Under the pieces are notes generated by a model. That model was not told where the DNA came from, made no database searches, and saw only the letters and a program-made list of their open reading frames with translations. Both the position numbers and the translations under genes were made by a program. DNA of 64,000 nt from Pseudomonadota bacterium (lineage in GTDB: Bacteria > Pseudomonadota > Gammaproteobacteria > Burkholderiales > JABEVD01). Positions 28,837 through 38,120 of the stretch are shown one piece after another (the first letter of the stretch is position 1; every line of letters starts with the position of its first letter). Location: assembly GCA_021848825.1 (NCBI GenBank), contig JAJZTQ010000010.1:1-64000 (forward strand), written 5' to 3'.

Positions 28837-29516
28837 AAAAAAACGTTATCGTCGCACTGGACTTTCCGGAAGGAAAAAAGGCGCTCGAGTTCTCCGAAAG
28901 ACTGGATCCATCCCTCTGCAGGCTGAAGGTGGGAAAGGAGCTTTTCACGAGCTCGGGCCCGGATCTCGTTGAAAGCCTGATGAAGAGGGGATTCGAGCTG
29001 TTTCTGGACCTCAAGTTCCACGACATACCCAATACGGTTGCCTCGGCCTGCAAGGCGGCGTCATCCCTCGGCGTATGGATGATGAACGTTCATGCCCTGG
29101 GGGGTTCCGCCATGATGAAGGCGGCAAGGGAAGCGCTCGAAGATTCCTCTTCCATGCTGATCGCGGTCACCCTTCTGACCAGCATGGGGATTGACGACAT
29201 CAGGGAAATCGGGCTCAACGGCGAACCCGACGAGATCGTGAACCGCCTCGCGAGTCTTGCCAAATCCTGCCATCTCGACGGCGTGGTCTGCTCGGCTCGG
29301 GAAGCGTCCATGCTGAGAAGGAAATTCGGCCCCGATTTCCGCCTCGTCACCCCAGGAATCAGACCTTCCGGTTCGGAACCAGGAGACCAGAAGCGCATCA
29401 TGACGCCCAGGGAAGCGATTCTTGCCGGTTCGGACTATCTCGTGATAGGCAGGCCGATCAGGGAAGCGAATGACCCCAACAGGCTGATCGAAAACATCAT
29501 GGAAGAGATAAAGTGA
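28833..29516 (+). CDS. pyrF: Orotidine 5'-phosphate decarboxylase
   Basis: 227 aa barrel enzyme of UMP synthesis. [16 protein letters not shown], the catalytic [14 protein letters not shown] (Asp-X-Lys-X-X-Asp) and VTPGIRPSG are present. The true start is the ATG at 28833, overlapping lapB (ATGA). Confidence 0.97.
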   Translation: MKKNVIVALDFPEGKKALEFSERLDPSLCRLKVGKELFTSSGPDLVESLMKRGFELFLDLKFHDIPNTVASACKAASSLGVWMMNVHALGGSAMMKAAREALEDSSSMLIAVTLLTSMGIDDIREIGLNGEPDEIVNRLASLAKSCHLDGVVCSAREASMLRRKFGPDFRLVTPGIRPSGSEPGDQKRIMTPREAILAGSDYLVIGRPIREANDPNRLIENIMEEIK

Positions 29517-30448
29517 AAGTTCCGGTCTTTTCTTCAGCGCATGTCCTCGTCGTCGGCGATGTCATGCTCGACCGATACTGGTTCGGTGAAGTGGAACGCA
29601 TCTCCCCCGAAGCGCCTGTCCCTGTCATCAAGGTCGGAAAAGTGGAGGACCGCGCAGGGGGCGCAGCGAATGTCGCGAGAAACATCGCAGCCCTGGGCGC
29701 AAGATCCACCCTCCTCTCCGTCGTGGGAAAGGACGAAGCCGGGCAAAGCCTCGAGAGACTCGTCAGGAAGGAAGGAGTCAACGCCATTCTGCACGAGGAC
29801 AGCAGCATATCGACCACGATCAAGCTGAGGGCGATAGCGAGGCATCAGCAGCTCCTGAGGATAGATTTCGAAACCCTGCCCAGCTTCGAGATACTCGAAT
29901 CCGTGCTCGCCGACTTCTGCAAGGCTGTCGAAGCTGCGGATGTCGTCATCCTTTCGGATTACGGAAAGGGCGGGCTGGGCCACATCGAAAGCATGATAGG
30001 CATCGCCAGAGATGCAGGAAAGCCGGTGCTGGTCGACCCCAAGGGGGAGGATTATTCGAAATATCGCGGCGCCACGCTGATCACGCCGAACCGAAGCGAA
30101 TTCCGGCAGGTTGCAGGAAGCTGGAAGAACGAAGCGGAGCTTGAGGAAAAGGCGCAGAAGCTCAGGAAGAAGCTCGAACTCGAAGCCCTTCTCGTGACGA
30201 GGAGCGAGGAAGGAATGAGCCTTTTCAGGGAGGAAATGTGTCTTCACGAAGGGGTGACGGCAAAGGAAGTGTTTGACGTCAGCGGCGCGGGCGACACCGT
30301 GATCGCGACATTCGGAACCATGCTCGCCACGGGCGCGTCATTCGAGGAATCGATGAGAATGGCGAACAGGGCTGCGGGCATCGTCGTCGGCAAGCTCGGC
30401 ACGGCGGTCGTGAACCGGGAAGAACTCGAAAATCAGGAGAAAGCATGA
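29513..30448 (+). CDS. rfaE1: D-glycero-beta-D-manno-heptose-7-phosphate kinase
   Basis: 311 aa PfkB-family kinase for LPS inner-core heptose (the kinase half of HldE, here separate). Contains [14 protein letters not shown] and the anion hole/base motif [17 protein letters not shown] start overlaps the pyrF stop. A separate adenylyltransferase (rfaE2) is not in view. Confidence 0.93.
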   Translation: MKVPVFSSAHVLVVGDVMLDRYWFGEVERISPEAPVPVIKVGKVEDRAGGAANVARNIAALGARSTLLSVVGKDEAGQSLERLVRKEGVNAILHEDSSISTTIKLRAIARHQQLLRIDFETLPSFEILESVLADFCKAVEAADVVILSDYGKGGLGHIESMIGIARDAGKPVLVDPKGEDYSKYRGATLITPNRSEFRQVAGSWKNEAELEEKAQKLRKKLELEALLVTRSEEGMSLFREEMCLHEGVTAKEVFDVSGAGDTVIATFGTMLATGASFEESMRMANRAAGIVVGKLGTAVVNREELENQEKA

Positions 30449-30531
30449 TCATCGTAACAGGCGCGGCGGGTTTTAGCTGCGGCATAACGCAGGCATTAGC
30501 CTTCACTGAAACCCGCGGAGGAAAATCATGA
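30445..30531 (+). pseudogene. 28-codon ghost of the hldD 5' end
   Basis: The frame starts [10 protein letters not shown], the same Rossmann start as hldD 80 bp later ([13 protein letters not shown]), then diverges to [18 protein letters not shown] and stops at a TGA overlapping the hldD ATG. Nucleotides 30445-30475 are a diverged copy of the hldD start. The insert forms GCGGGTTT/AAACCCGC outer arms and a TGCG/CGCA inner stem. It could act as a coupled leader peptide. Confidence 0.5.
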
Positions 30532-31511
30532 CCATGATCGTGACCGGGGCCGCGGGTTTTATAGGATCCAACATCGTCAAGGGGCTCAACGATCGCGGCA
30601 TCAGCGACATCATCGCCGTCGACAACATGAAAGAGTCCAGGAAATTCAGGAACCTCGTGGATTGCGAAATCTCCGATTATTTCGGCAAGGAGAACTTCCT
30701 CGAAAAATTGCCGGAAATGGGAAAAGTCGACGCGATATTCCATCAGGGCGCCTGTTCCGACACCATGGAGTCAGACGGAAGATACATGATGGAGAACAAT
30801 TACCGTTATTCCATGGCGCTGCTGGAATATTGCCAGAAGCATGCCGTTCCATTCATCTATGCCTCGTCCGCTTCCGTTTACGGTTCCGGAAGCGTCTTCA
30901 GCGAATCGCGCGAACATGAAGCGCCCCTGAACGTATACGGCTATTCGAAATTCCTTTTCGACCAGGTGGTGAGAAGAATGCTGCCGAAGAAGACCGCCCA
31001 GATAGCGGGATTCCGCTATTTCAACGTCTACGGTCCGCGCGAATCGCACAAGGGAAGGATGGCCTCTGTCGCCTTCCATTTCTGCAACCAGTTCAGGGAA
31101 AACGGCTGCGTCAGGCTATTCGAAGGCTCCGCTGGATATGGCAACGGCGAACAGAGAAGGGATTTCGTATCTGTCGAAGACGTCGTGAAGGTCAATCTGC
31201 ATTTCCTCGATCATCCTGAAACATCAGGCATATACAACGTCGGAACGGGTTCTTCCGAGCCTTTCAACGCTGTCGCTGTGGCTGCAGTCAACGCATGCCT
31301 GAGACATGAAGGACGGGACGCGATGACGCTTGAAACAATGAAGGAAAAAGGGATGATCCAGTATATTCCTTTCCCGGAAGGCCTCAGGAAGCAGTACCAG
31401 AGCTATACGGAAGCCGACATCGGCGCATTGCGGCAGGCGGGCTATGTCGAGCCCTTTCTGACTGTCGAACAGGGCGTATCGCGCTACATAAGCCAGCTGC
31501 TGAAGCCCTGA
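30528..31511 (+). CDS. hldD: ADP-L-glycero-D-manno-heptose 6-epimerase
   Basis: 327 aa SDR-family epimerase (also called RfaD) completing ADP-heptose for LPS. NAD motif [16 protein letters not shown]; catalytic Tyr-X3-Lys in [24 protein letters not shown] good Shine-Dalgarno (GCGGAGGA) precedes the ATG at 30528. Last gene of the forward run. Confidence 0.97.
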   Translation: MTMIVTGAAGFIGSNIVKGLNDRGISDIIAVDNMKESRKFRNLVDCEISDYFGKENFLEKLPEMGKVDAIFHQGACSDTMESDGRYMMENNYRYSMALLEYCQKHAVPFIYASSASVYGSGSVFSESREHEAPLNVYGYSKFLFDQVVRRMLPKKTAQIAGFRYFNVYGPRESHKGRMASVAFHFCNQFRENGCVRLFEGSAGYGNGEQRRDFVSVEDVVKVNLHFLDHPETSGIYNVGTGSSEPFNAVAVAAVNACLRHEGRDAMTLETMKEKGMIQYIPFPEGLRKQYQSYTEADIGALRQAGYVEPFLTVEQGVSRYISQLLKP

Positions 31512-31512
31512 A

Positions 31513-31538
31513 AAAAATGCCCACACGGAGCGGGCATA
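31513..31538 (+). terminator. Probable terminator after hldD
   Basis: A short stem ATGCCC/GGGCAT follows the hldD stop within about 20 bp and is followed by an A/T-rich stretch rather than a clean T-run. Confidence 0.45.
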
Positions 31539-31748
31539 ATATACGGAGGGTGATTACTGCAATGGCCATTATACACAAATATATTAGAACTTGCTAATTT
31601 TCTATAAACCTGCATGGATTGACGACTTGCCGGACGGCGCGGCATGATCGATGACTTCCTTTTTGCGGCGCACCGACGAGGCGATCCGGGCGGCTCATTG
31701 CGCACCCGACGCTTTTCGGAAAATTGAACCTTTGATGAGGGGACAAGC

Positions 31749-32156
31749 ATGATTGAAAAAGCGCTGCTGAAGGATGCTGAGCGAGTCGTGCGGATCGTCA
31801 TGATCACCATTCTTTTCACGGCCGGCGCAAGCAAGTTCTTCAGCCATGGCGGTTTCTTCGATTACTACTCCAGGCTGTTTCAGGGCGACCTGAGGATACG
31901 AGTTCCCGCCTTTATCGTGAACGCCTACCTGCAAATCATACCGTACATTGAAATCGGACTGGGCTGCGCGCTGTTCAGCAATCGATACAAGCGGCTTGCC
32001 GTATACGGCTGGTTTGCCTTCATGCTGAGCCTTCTCGTCGGCCATTACATTCTTCAGGAATGGTCCTCCGTCAATCAGATGCTCGACTACTTCTTCCTTG
32101 GCCTGCTGTGCATGGTCCTTCCCAACCACCTCTCCTGGTTTCGCCGCGATGCCTAA
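31749..32156 (+). CDS. DoxX/MauE-like integral membrane protein (135 aa)
   Basis: Four hydrophobic segments (VMITILFTAGASKFFSHGGF, IIPYIEIGLGCALF, WFAFMLSLLVGHYIL and FFLGLLCMVLP). The length and the first-helix pattern fit DoxX/MauE-like proteins, often linked to redox or sulfur metabolism. It converges on the ATP-grasp gene with a 4-bp overlap. Confidence 0.6.
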   Translation: MIEKALLKDAERVVRIVMITILFTAGASKFFSHGGFFDYYSRLFQGDLRIRVPAFIVNAYLQIIPYIEIGLGCALFSNRYKRLAVYGWFAFMLSLLVGHYILQEWSSVNQMLDYFFLGLLCMVLPNHLSWFRRDA

Positions 32157-33298
32157 TCGAGGAGCAGCACCGGGGCAAATCCGCCCCCTTCTGTCCTGAA
32201 ATTGGTCGTCTGCCCCTGGTAGAGCCGGGCTGCGAGAAGCTGGATTTCCCCTCCGTAGGTGAAATTCCTGTAGTCGTATTTCAGACTTCTTCCTTCGATT
32301 TCCAATGCCATGGGCGGCACGAATTCCTGCCACACATAGTCTCCCTGCAGTATTTCATCCCATACCCGCTTCGTCAGCTTTTCTCCCCTGTAGACCGCCT
32401 TCGCGCCATATCCCGAACCGGGCTTGAAGAAAAGATGCCTTCTATTTTCCCAAAGTTTTCCGGAATCTTCCCGTCTGACGATGCCAGTCCTCGCGATGCC
32501 TCTTTCCAGAATTCTGACCGTCTTTTCCGCCACCCCGAATCTCCTCAGGCATTCGGGATCGGAAAGGATGGAGAGATTCCGCTTGTCGGCAAAAAGCGCA
32601 TGCGCCCTTGGATGGGGAGTGAGCACGACGGCATCTTCGAGATAGGCCGCCTTCAACGAAGGATGGAATTCCAGGGAAAAATCGGTCAGCCTGTTGTAGA
32701 CGAGATCAATCTTCTTGTCTTCGAAATAAAGCCCGTCCTTCCTCGATTCCAGACTCTTCGCATCGGCTATTACTGCAGAAATCCCTTTCCTTTCGAAAAG
32801 CTTCTTGAATAGGCAGAATTCGGGATAGAGGAACTGCGATCTGCAATCGTCGTCCACGATTGCGATCCTTTCCAGGACTGCGCTCCCCCTCCTTTGACGC
32901 CATTCCTCCATGAACATGTCGAAAAAGACGTCTTCGAGATGGGTCTCCATTCCCCACGCCCTGAGAAGAAGCAGATTGAGATAAGCTCCGCCCGCATTGG
33001 TGTTGATTTCGATGAGCCTGGGGCCTGTCTCTCCGAGATGGAAATCGTATCCGAAGAAAACGCTTTTCGTTCCGGGATCGAAATTCGATATTTGCGGCGC
33101 CCATTTCAGCACTTCCTGGCGGTAGGGAGCGAGCCCTGCGACATGCTCGATCGCCCGGACGATCTCAGCCATCTTTTCCGCATGCACCCTGGAAACCTGC
33201 ACCCTGTGCGGGGAAAACATCGATGCCGGGAAGGCGACGCCTTCAGATTCGCATTCCTGCCTCAATCTGGAGAAATCGGGAATCAAGCAGCCAGCCAT
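32153..33298 (-). CDS. ATP-grasp-like protein (381 aa)
   Basis: Contains RLIEINTNAGGAYLNLLLLR and a later FFKPGSGYGAKAVYRGEKLT with WQEFVPP, which fit the nucleotide and metal elements of ATP-grasp ligases (possibly circularly permuted, as in glutathionylspermidine synthetase-like proteins). Substrate unknown. It overlaps the SpoIIAA-like gene by 16 bp at the end of the rnr-rlmB operon. Confidence 0.65.
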   Translation of the reverse strand: MAGCLIPDFSRLRQECESEGVAFPASMFSPHRVQVSRVHAEKMAEIVRAIEHVAGLAPYRQEVLKWAPQISNFDPGTKSVFFGYDFHLGETGPRLIEINTNAGGAYLNLLLLRAWGMETHLEDVFFDMFMEEWRQRRGSAVLERIAIVDDDCRSQFLYPEFCLFKKLFERKGISAVIADAKSLESRKDGLYFEDKKIDLVYNRLTDFSLEFHPSLKAAYLEDAVVLTPHPRAHALFADKRNLSILSDPECLRRFGVAEKTVRILERGIARTGIVRREDSGKLWENRRHLFFKPGSGYGAKAVYRGEKLTKRVWDEILQGDYVWQEFVPPMALEIEGRSLKYDYRNFTYGGEIQLLAARLYQGQTTNFRTEGGGFAPVLLLD

Positions 33299-33627
33299 TC
33301 CTCTGCTGCATGCAGGTCGTGGAAAACCTTGATCTCGGCGTCACTGAACATGCTGGAGAGCCATGCCAGAGAACCTATCCACTGGCTGTCGGTGACGACG
33401 GCCACCTTCTCGAATGCATAGGGATGCTTCCTGCCGAACTTGATCTCTTCCACCACCGTGTCGATGGTGTACTTGATCATTTCCGTGAGGTCGAGAAGAA
33501 GGTTGATCTTCCCCTTGAATTCGAGCCTGTAGGCAACCTGGTCTTCGAGTTCCTTCAGATCGGCGAGCGAGAATTCGCCGAAAACGGATGCGCATAACCT
33601 TCTTTCGTTGTGCTCAGTAGTGATCAT
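33283..33627 (-). CDS. SpoIIAA-like (STAS-fold) protein (114 aa)
   Basis: Fits the SpoIIAA-like family: FGEFSLADLKELEDQVAYRL, INLLLDLTEMIKYTIDTVVE and AVVTDSQWIGSLAWLSSMF, with a C-terminal AAEEWL. Role unknown (lipid binding or stress is suggested for the family). Its start overlaps the rlmB stop. Confidence 0.75.
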   Translation of the reverse strand: MITTEHNERRLCASVFGEFSLADLKELEDQVAYRLEFKGKINLLLDLTEMIKYTIDTVVEEIKFGRKHPYAFEKVAVVTDSQWIGSLAWLSSMFSDAEIKVFHDLHAAEEWLAA

Positions 33628-34363
33628 TTTTTTCCTTTTTCATTCGCCGCTGCCGGCATGTCTCGAACATCACGATGCCGCTTGTCACGGAAAGATTGAG
33701 GCTCTCAACCATTCCCTCCATCGGGATCCTGACAAGCCTGTCGCAATTCTCCCTGGTGAGCCTTCTCATGCCAGATCCTTCCGAACCCAGCACCCAGGCG
33801 ACGGGGCCTTCGATGAACGTGTCGCAAAGATCCGATTCTCCATCTTCAGCGGTGCCCATGACCGTCACGCCGGCTTCCTTCAATTGCCTCAATGCCCTCG
33901 CAAGATTGGTCACCGTGACATAGGGAACCGTTTCCGCCGCGCCGCTTGCAACCTTCGCAGCAGTCGCATTCAGCCCGACCGCCCTGTCCTTTGGCGCGAT
34001 GATGGCGTCCACCCCGAAAGCGTCCGCGACCCTCAGGCAGGCCCCGAGATTGTGCGGATCCTGTATCCCGTCAAGAACGAGAAAAAGCGCATCCTTTTCG
34101 AGGGTATCGAGCAGGTCTTCGAGCGCGACATAGCTTCTCGAGTCATCCACCTTTGCAATCACGCCCTGGTGCCTGCCGCTTCCTATCATGCCGTCAAGCC
34201 TCGCCGCATCGACGACATTCACTTTGATTTTATGAATTTCGAGCAGGGATGCAAGCTGCTTTGTGCGCGCATCCCGCCGCCCCTCGGCCAGATAGACTTC
34301 AAGGATGCTCTTCGGGTTCTGTCTGATGCGGCCTGAAACGGCATGAAAACCGAATATCAGCAT
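33614..34363 (-). CDS. rlmB: 23S rRNA (guanosine(2251)-2'-O)-methyltransferase RlmB
   Basis: 249 aa SpoU-family (SPOUT) enzyme. N-terminal substrate-binding domain, then DGIQDPHNLGACLRVADAFG, VASGAAETVPYVTVTNLARA, WVLGSEGSGMRRL and SLNLSVTSGIVMFE, the three SpoU motifs. Directly downstream of rnr, the usual order. Confidence 0.95.
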   Translation of the reverse strand: MLIFGFHAVSGRIRQNPKSILEVYLAEGRRDARTKQLASLLEIHKIKVNVVDAARLDGMIGSGRHQGVIAKVDDSRSYVALEDLLDTLEKDALFLVLDGIQDPHNLGACLRVADAFGVDAIIAPKDRAVGLNATAAKVASGAAETVPYVTVTNLARALRQLKEAGVTVMGTAEDGESDLCDTFIEGPVAWVLGSEGSGMRRLTRENCDRLVRIPMEGMVESLNLSVTSGIVMFETCRQRRMKKEKNDHY

Positions 34364-36537
34364 TACTTCTTCTTGCCTGCGTCAAGCGGCTCGGCATCCA
34401 GCACGAAATCGATCTTGCTGGTCTCGAGATCGACACGGGCCACCTTCACTCTCAGCCTGTCTCCCAGCCTGAATCTGGTCTTTGTCCGCTCGCCGACGAT
34501 CTGGTGAAGGCCCTGATCGAAATGGAAGTAGTCCGCGCCCAGTTCCGATATGTGGACCAGCCCCTCCACATAGATGTCGTCCAGGGCGACGAAAAGCCCG
34601 AAGCCCGTCACACCGCTGATGGAGCCGCCGAAACTCATCCCGACCTTGTCCATCATCCAGTAGCATTTGAGCCAGGCATCGACGTCCCTTGTGGCCTCGT
34701 CCGCCCTTCTCTCCGTTGCCGAACAATGGGCCCCGAGTTCCACCCAGCTTCCCGGACTGTATTTCTTGTCATCGAGGGCCGCCTTGATGGCGCGATGGAT
34801 CAGAAGGTCTGGATAGCGCCTGATCGGCGAGGTGAAATGGGTATAGGATTCGTAGGCGAGCCCGAAATGCCCGACATTTTCCGGACTGTAGACCGCCTGC
34901 TGAAGCGATCTCAGCATCACGGTCTGAAGGAGCTGCGCGTCCGGCCTGTCCCTGATCTTATCGAGCAGCGCGGCGTAATCCTTGGCGTGCGGCTCATCGC
35001 CGCCCTTCAGATCCAGTCCGAATTCCTTCAGGAAATTCCTGAGATTGGCAAGCTTTTCCGGCGTGGGACCTTCGTGGATGCGGTACAACGCAGCCTGTCC
35101 ATGCTTTTTCAGGAATTCCGAGGCGCAGACGTTTGCTGCGAGCATGCATTCCTCGATGAGCCGGTGCGCATCGTTCCTGACGACAGGGACGATCTTTTCT
35201 ATTTTCCCCTGATCGTTGAACAGCATCTGGGTTTCTATGGTTTCGAAATCGATCGCTCCCCGCTTCTTCCGCGCTTTCGCCAGTACGCCATAAAGGGTAT
35301 AAAGCAGCCTGATGTCAGGGAGAAGTGCGGCATGTTCACCTGCAGCCTCTGGATTCTCCAGCATTGCGGCCACCTTCGTATAGGTGAGCCTGGCATGGGA
35401 ATGCATGACGGCTGCATAGAATTTGTAGGACTTGAATTCGCCATGTCCATCGAGCACCATTTCGCAGACCATGCATAGCCTGTCAACCTTTGGATTGAGC
35501 GAACAGAGCTCGTTGGAGAGCGCTTCCGGCAGCATCGGGATCACGCGTCTCGGGAAATAGACCGAATTTCCCCGCTTCAATGCCTCGGAGTCCAGCGCGC
35601 CCTTCTGCTTCACATAGTGGCTGACGTCGGCTATCGCGACATAGAGCCTGTATCCCTTTCCGGCTTTTTCGCAATAGACCGCGTCGTCGAAATCCCTGGC
35701 CGTTTCGCCGTCTATCGTTACAAGGGGAAGATGGCGGATATCCACCCTTCCCTCCATTTCGGACTTCCTGACCTTCTTGGGAAACTTGGCAGCCGCCTTT
35801 TCGACATCATCCGGAAACACATGGGGAAGATCATGCTTTCTCAATGCGATCTCGATCTCCATCCCCGGATCCGCATAATTCCCAAGTATTTCCACGACAC
35901 GCCCGATGGGCTGCATCCGCTTCGAAGGCTGCTCTATGATTTCTATCGTCACAACCTGTCCGGGCTTCGCCCCCCCATGCTCGCCGGGCGGAACGAGGAT
36001 ATCCTGGTTTATTCTCTTGTCTTCGGCCACGACGAAGAGAACGGAATGCTCGACATAGAGCCGCCCGACGAGCCTCGAATTGGCGCGATCCAGCACTTCC
36101 ACGATGGCACCCTCGCGCCTTCCCTTCCGGTCCATCCCGATCTCCCTGACCATCACCCGATCGCCATGGAAGACTTTGTGCATTTCCTTGGCGGAGAGAA
36201 AAAGATCAGGACTGCCGTCATCCGGAATCAGGAAACCAAAACCGTCCGGGTGCCCCTGCACCTTCCCCTTGATGAGATCCAGCTTTTCCACGACGCAGAT
36301 CGCGCCCTTTCTGTTCCTCATGATCTGGCCATCGCGCTCCATCGCCTTGAGCCTGTGCCCGAAGGAATCCGTTTCATGCGGTTCGATTTCGAGGGATTCG
36401 GAAAGTCTTTCGATTGAAACCGGCACACCGAAACTTGCAAGGGTGTCGAGTATGAATTCCCTGCTGGGCAGGGGATTGGGGTACTTCTGCATTTCGCGCT
36501 CGAGGTGGGGATCGAGCGACCTGGCTTTCTTATTCAT
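34363..36537 (-). CDS. rnr: Ribonuclease R
   Basis: About 724 aa 3'-5' exoribonuclease. Winged helix start (SREFILDTLASFGVPVSIER), cold-shock OB domains, RNB catalytic domain (TIDGETARDFDDAVYCEK with the metal-binding Asp residues) and a C-terminal S1 domain ending in a Lys-rich tail. ATG at 36537 preferred; a TTG at 36543 is in frame. Its 5' end overlaps the divergent tRNA promoter. Confidence 0.96.
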   Translation of the reverse strand: MNKKARSLDPHLEREMQKYPNPLPSREFILDTLASFGVPVSIERLSESLEIEPHETDSFGHRLKAMERDGQIMRNRKGAICVVEKLDLIKGKVQGHPDGFGFLIPDDGSPDLFLSAKEMHKVFHGDRVMVREIGMDRKGRREGAIVEVLDRANSRLVGRLYVEHSVLFVVAEDKRINQDILVPPGEHGGAKPGQVVTIEIIEQPSKRMQPIGRVVEILGNYADPGMEIEIALRKHDLPHVFPDDVEKAAAKFPKKVRKSEMEGRVDIRHLPLVTIDGETARDFDDAVYCEKAGKGYRLYVAIADVSHYVKQKGALDSEALKRGNSVYFPRRVIPMLPEALSNELCSLNPKVDRLCMVCEMVLDGHGEFKSYKFYAAVMHSHARLTYTKVAAMLENPEAAGEHAALLPDIRLLYTLYGVLAKARKKRGAIDFETIETQMLFNDQGKIEKIVPVVRNDAHRLIEECMLAANVCASEFLKKHGQAALYRIHEGPTPEKLANLRNFLKEFGLDLKGGDEPHAKDYAALLDKIRDRPDAQLLQTVMLRSLQQAVYSPENVGHFGLAYESYTHFTSPIRRYPDLLIHRAIKAALDDKKYSPGSWVELGAHCSATERRADEATRDVDAWLKCYWMMDKVGMSFGGSISGVTGFGLFVALDDIYVEGLVHISELGADYFHFDQGLHQIVGERTKTRFRLGDRLRVKVARVDLETSKIDFVLDAEPLDAGKKK

Positions 36538-36564
36538 TGACAAAAGCTTAAATTCCTATAAAAT
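36537..36564 (+). promoter_or_regulatory. Promoter of tRNA-Leu
   Basis: TTGACA (36537-36542), 16-bp spacer and TAAAAT (36559-36564) lie 16 bp upstream of the tRNA. The -35 overlaps the rnr start codon on the other strand. Confidence 0.7.
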
Positions 36565-36580
36565 TCCCGTTCCAGGCAAT

Positions 36581-36665
36581 GCCCAGATGGCGGAATTGGT
36601 AGACGCGCACGGTTCAGGTCCGTGTGCCGCAAGGTGTGGAGGTTCGAGTCCTCTTCTGGGCACCA
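36581..36665 (+). tRNA. tRNA-Leu (anticodon CAG)
   Basis: 85 nt with encoded CCA. Acceptor GCCCAGA pairs with TCTGGGC; the anticodon arm CACGG-TTCAGGT-CCGTG gives CAG; a long variable arm (TGCCGCAAGGTGTGG region) and the T-loop GTTCGAGTC are present. Confidence 0.97.
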
Positions 36666-36816
36666 GATTCATATCCCCAAGCATCACCACTCAAAGATGT
36701 CGGCCAGCCCGAGAAGGCTAGCCGAAAGCAGGATTCTATCAGGATTGAGCGGAAAAGTACCGGAATGAATGCACAGCATTCATCAATGGAAAGGAGCGGA
36801 TGCCCGCCCCTATTGA

Positions 36817-37824
36817 TCACGGAAGCTTGGGCTCGTGGATTTTGTCTACGCTCTCGTCTGTCAGGCTGTTCAGGAAGGCGATCAGATCCAGCTTTTCCTT
36901 TCCCGTGAGATCGAGCTTGGTGATGAGCGGATCCTGGTTCTTGTCAGCCGGATTTCCGCCCTTGCTGTAATGATCCACCACCTCCAGAAGCGAAGAAAAT
37001 GCCCCATCGTGCATATAGAAGGCGAAGGTTCCCGAATTGTAAAGCGAAGGGGTCTTGAATTTCCCCTTGTCCGCCGGATTCTTCGTGACGTCATACCTGC
37101 CGAGATCCTCCTTGAGCGGACCGACCTGCGGCACACCGATATTGTGGAAGCCGTTGTCTGTCAGAAGCGGCGGCATATGGCAGGACATGCATTGGCCCTT
37201 CCCCTGGAAGATGGCGAAGCCGCGTTTCGCCGAGGCGGAAATAGCACTCCTGTCGCCGTTCACATAGCGCTGGAAAGGAGAATTGACCGCGTTCAGCGTC
37301 CTTTCGTAGGCAGCGATGGCTTTTGCGATGTTGGGCCCGCTGGCGTCTTCCCCGAAAGCCTTCTGGAATTGCCTGCGGTATCCGGGAATCGAATTGAGGC
37401 GATCGACGATTTCCTTGACGTCTCCGGCCATCTCGCCAGGCGCGCTGATCGGCCCCATGTGCCCGGGCATGGCGCCTGTCTGCTGCTCCAGAGAATCAGC
37501 TCTTCCGTCCCAGAAAAGCGAAGTATAGTAGCCCGAATTCACCCAGGAAGGCGCCCAGCGCCCAAGCTCCCCGCCATGCCCGAACGCCCGCGGCGTGGGC
37601 CCCGCCCCCCCTGTTGCAGGCAGATGGCAGCTCGCGCAGTTCATGGAATCGTTCTTCGAAAGACGAAAATCGAAAAGCAGTTCGTGACCAAGCTCCACCT
37701 TGGCCGCATTCATCGGATTGTCCTTCGGAACGGGAACAGGCGGAAGCTTCCAGATTGAAAGATCGTCGGCATGGCCAATGCCGAAGCTTCCGGCGAGCGC
37801 CAGAAAAAGCAGCGTTTTCTTCAT
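36817..37824 (-). CDS. Di-haem cytochrome c peroxidase (CcpA/MauG family)
   Basis: 335 aa from MKKTLLFLALAGSFGIGHA, a Sec signal peptide, so periplasmic. Two haem-binding motifs CASCH and CMSCH; a TRP-rich FWDGRADSLEQQ region typical of bacterial H2O2-reducing peroxidases; C-terminal KTPSLYNSG and FYMHDGAFSSL. Detoxifies peroxide with electrons from cytochrome c. A palindrome lies in its promoter region. Confidence 0.9.
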   Translation of the reverse strand: MKKTLLFLALAGSFGIGHADDLSIWKLPPVPVPKDNPMNAAKVELGHELLFDFRLSKNDSMNCASCHLPATGGAGPTPRAFGHGGELGRWAPSWVNSGYYTSLFWDGRADSLEQQTGAMPGHMGPISAPGEMAGDVKEIVDRLNSIPGYRRQFQKAFGEDASGPNIAKAIAAYERTLNAVNSPFQRYVNGDRSAISASAKRGFAIFQGKGQCMSCHMPPLLTDNGFHNIGVPQVGPLKEDLGRYDVTKNPADKGKFKTPSLYNSGTFAFYMHDGAFSSLLEVVDHYSKGGNPADKNQDPLITKLDLTGKEKLDLIAFLNSLTDESVDKIHEPKLP

Positions 37825-37915
37825 TGCAGATTCTCCCTTTTTTGTCATTCGTTGGAAAAATATAGCCAAGAATTCAAAGTTTATCAAAATGAATCTTTCA
37901 ATCGGAAGGATAGTC

Positions 37916-37935
37916 TTGTTGCATGATTGCAACAA
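37916..37935. promoter_or_regulatory. Perfect palindrome upstream of the peroxidase gene
   Basis: TTGTTGCA-TGAT-TGCAACAA, 8-bp arms, 92 bp upstream of the peroxidase start. A half copy TTGTTGCA occurs at about 38002 before the porin gene. A regulator site shared by the divergent genes is likely; the regulator is not identified. Confidence 0.5.
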
Positions 37936-38120
37936 ATGAACAAAAAATTAACTTTTTTTCATAAAAATGTCATGTTTCTCCTGTTTAATGCCCGAGGTGC
38001 ACTTGTTGCAGTTTTTTTTTCTTGTTACAGTGCATCAGCTAAAGAAGATGCGGCTTATTTAGTTATATTAGCAGGCTTTTTTCTTTGGCATTCTGAACAT
38101 CTTTAAACAGGGGTCATAAT

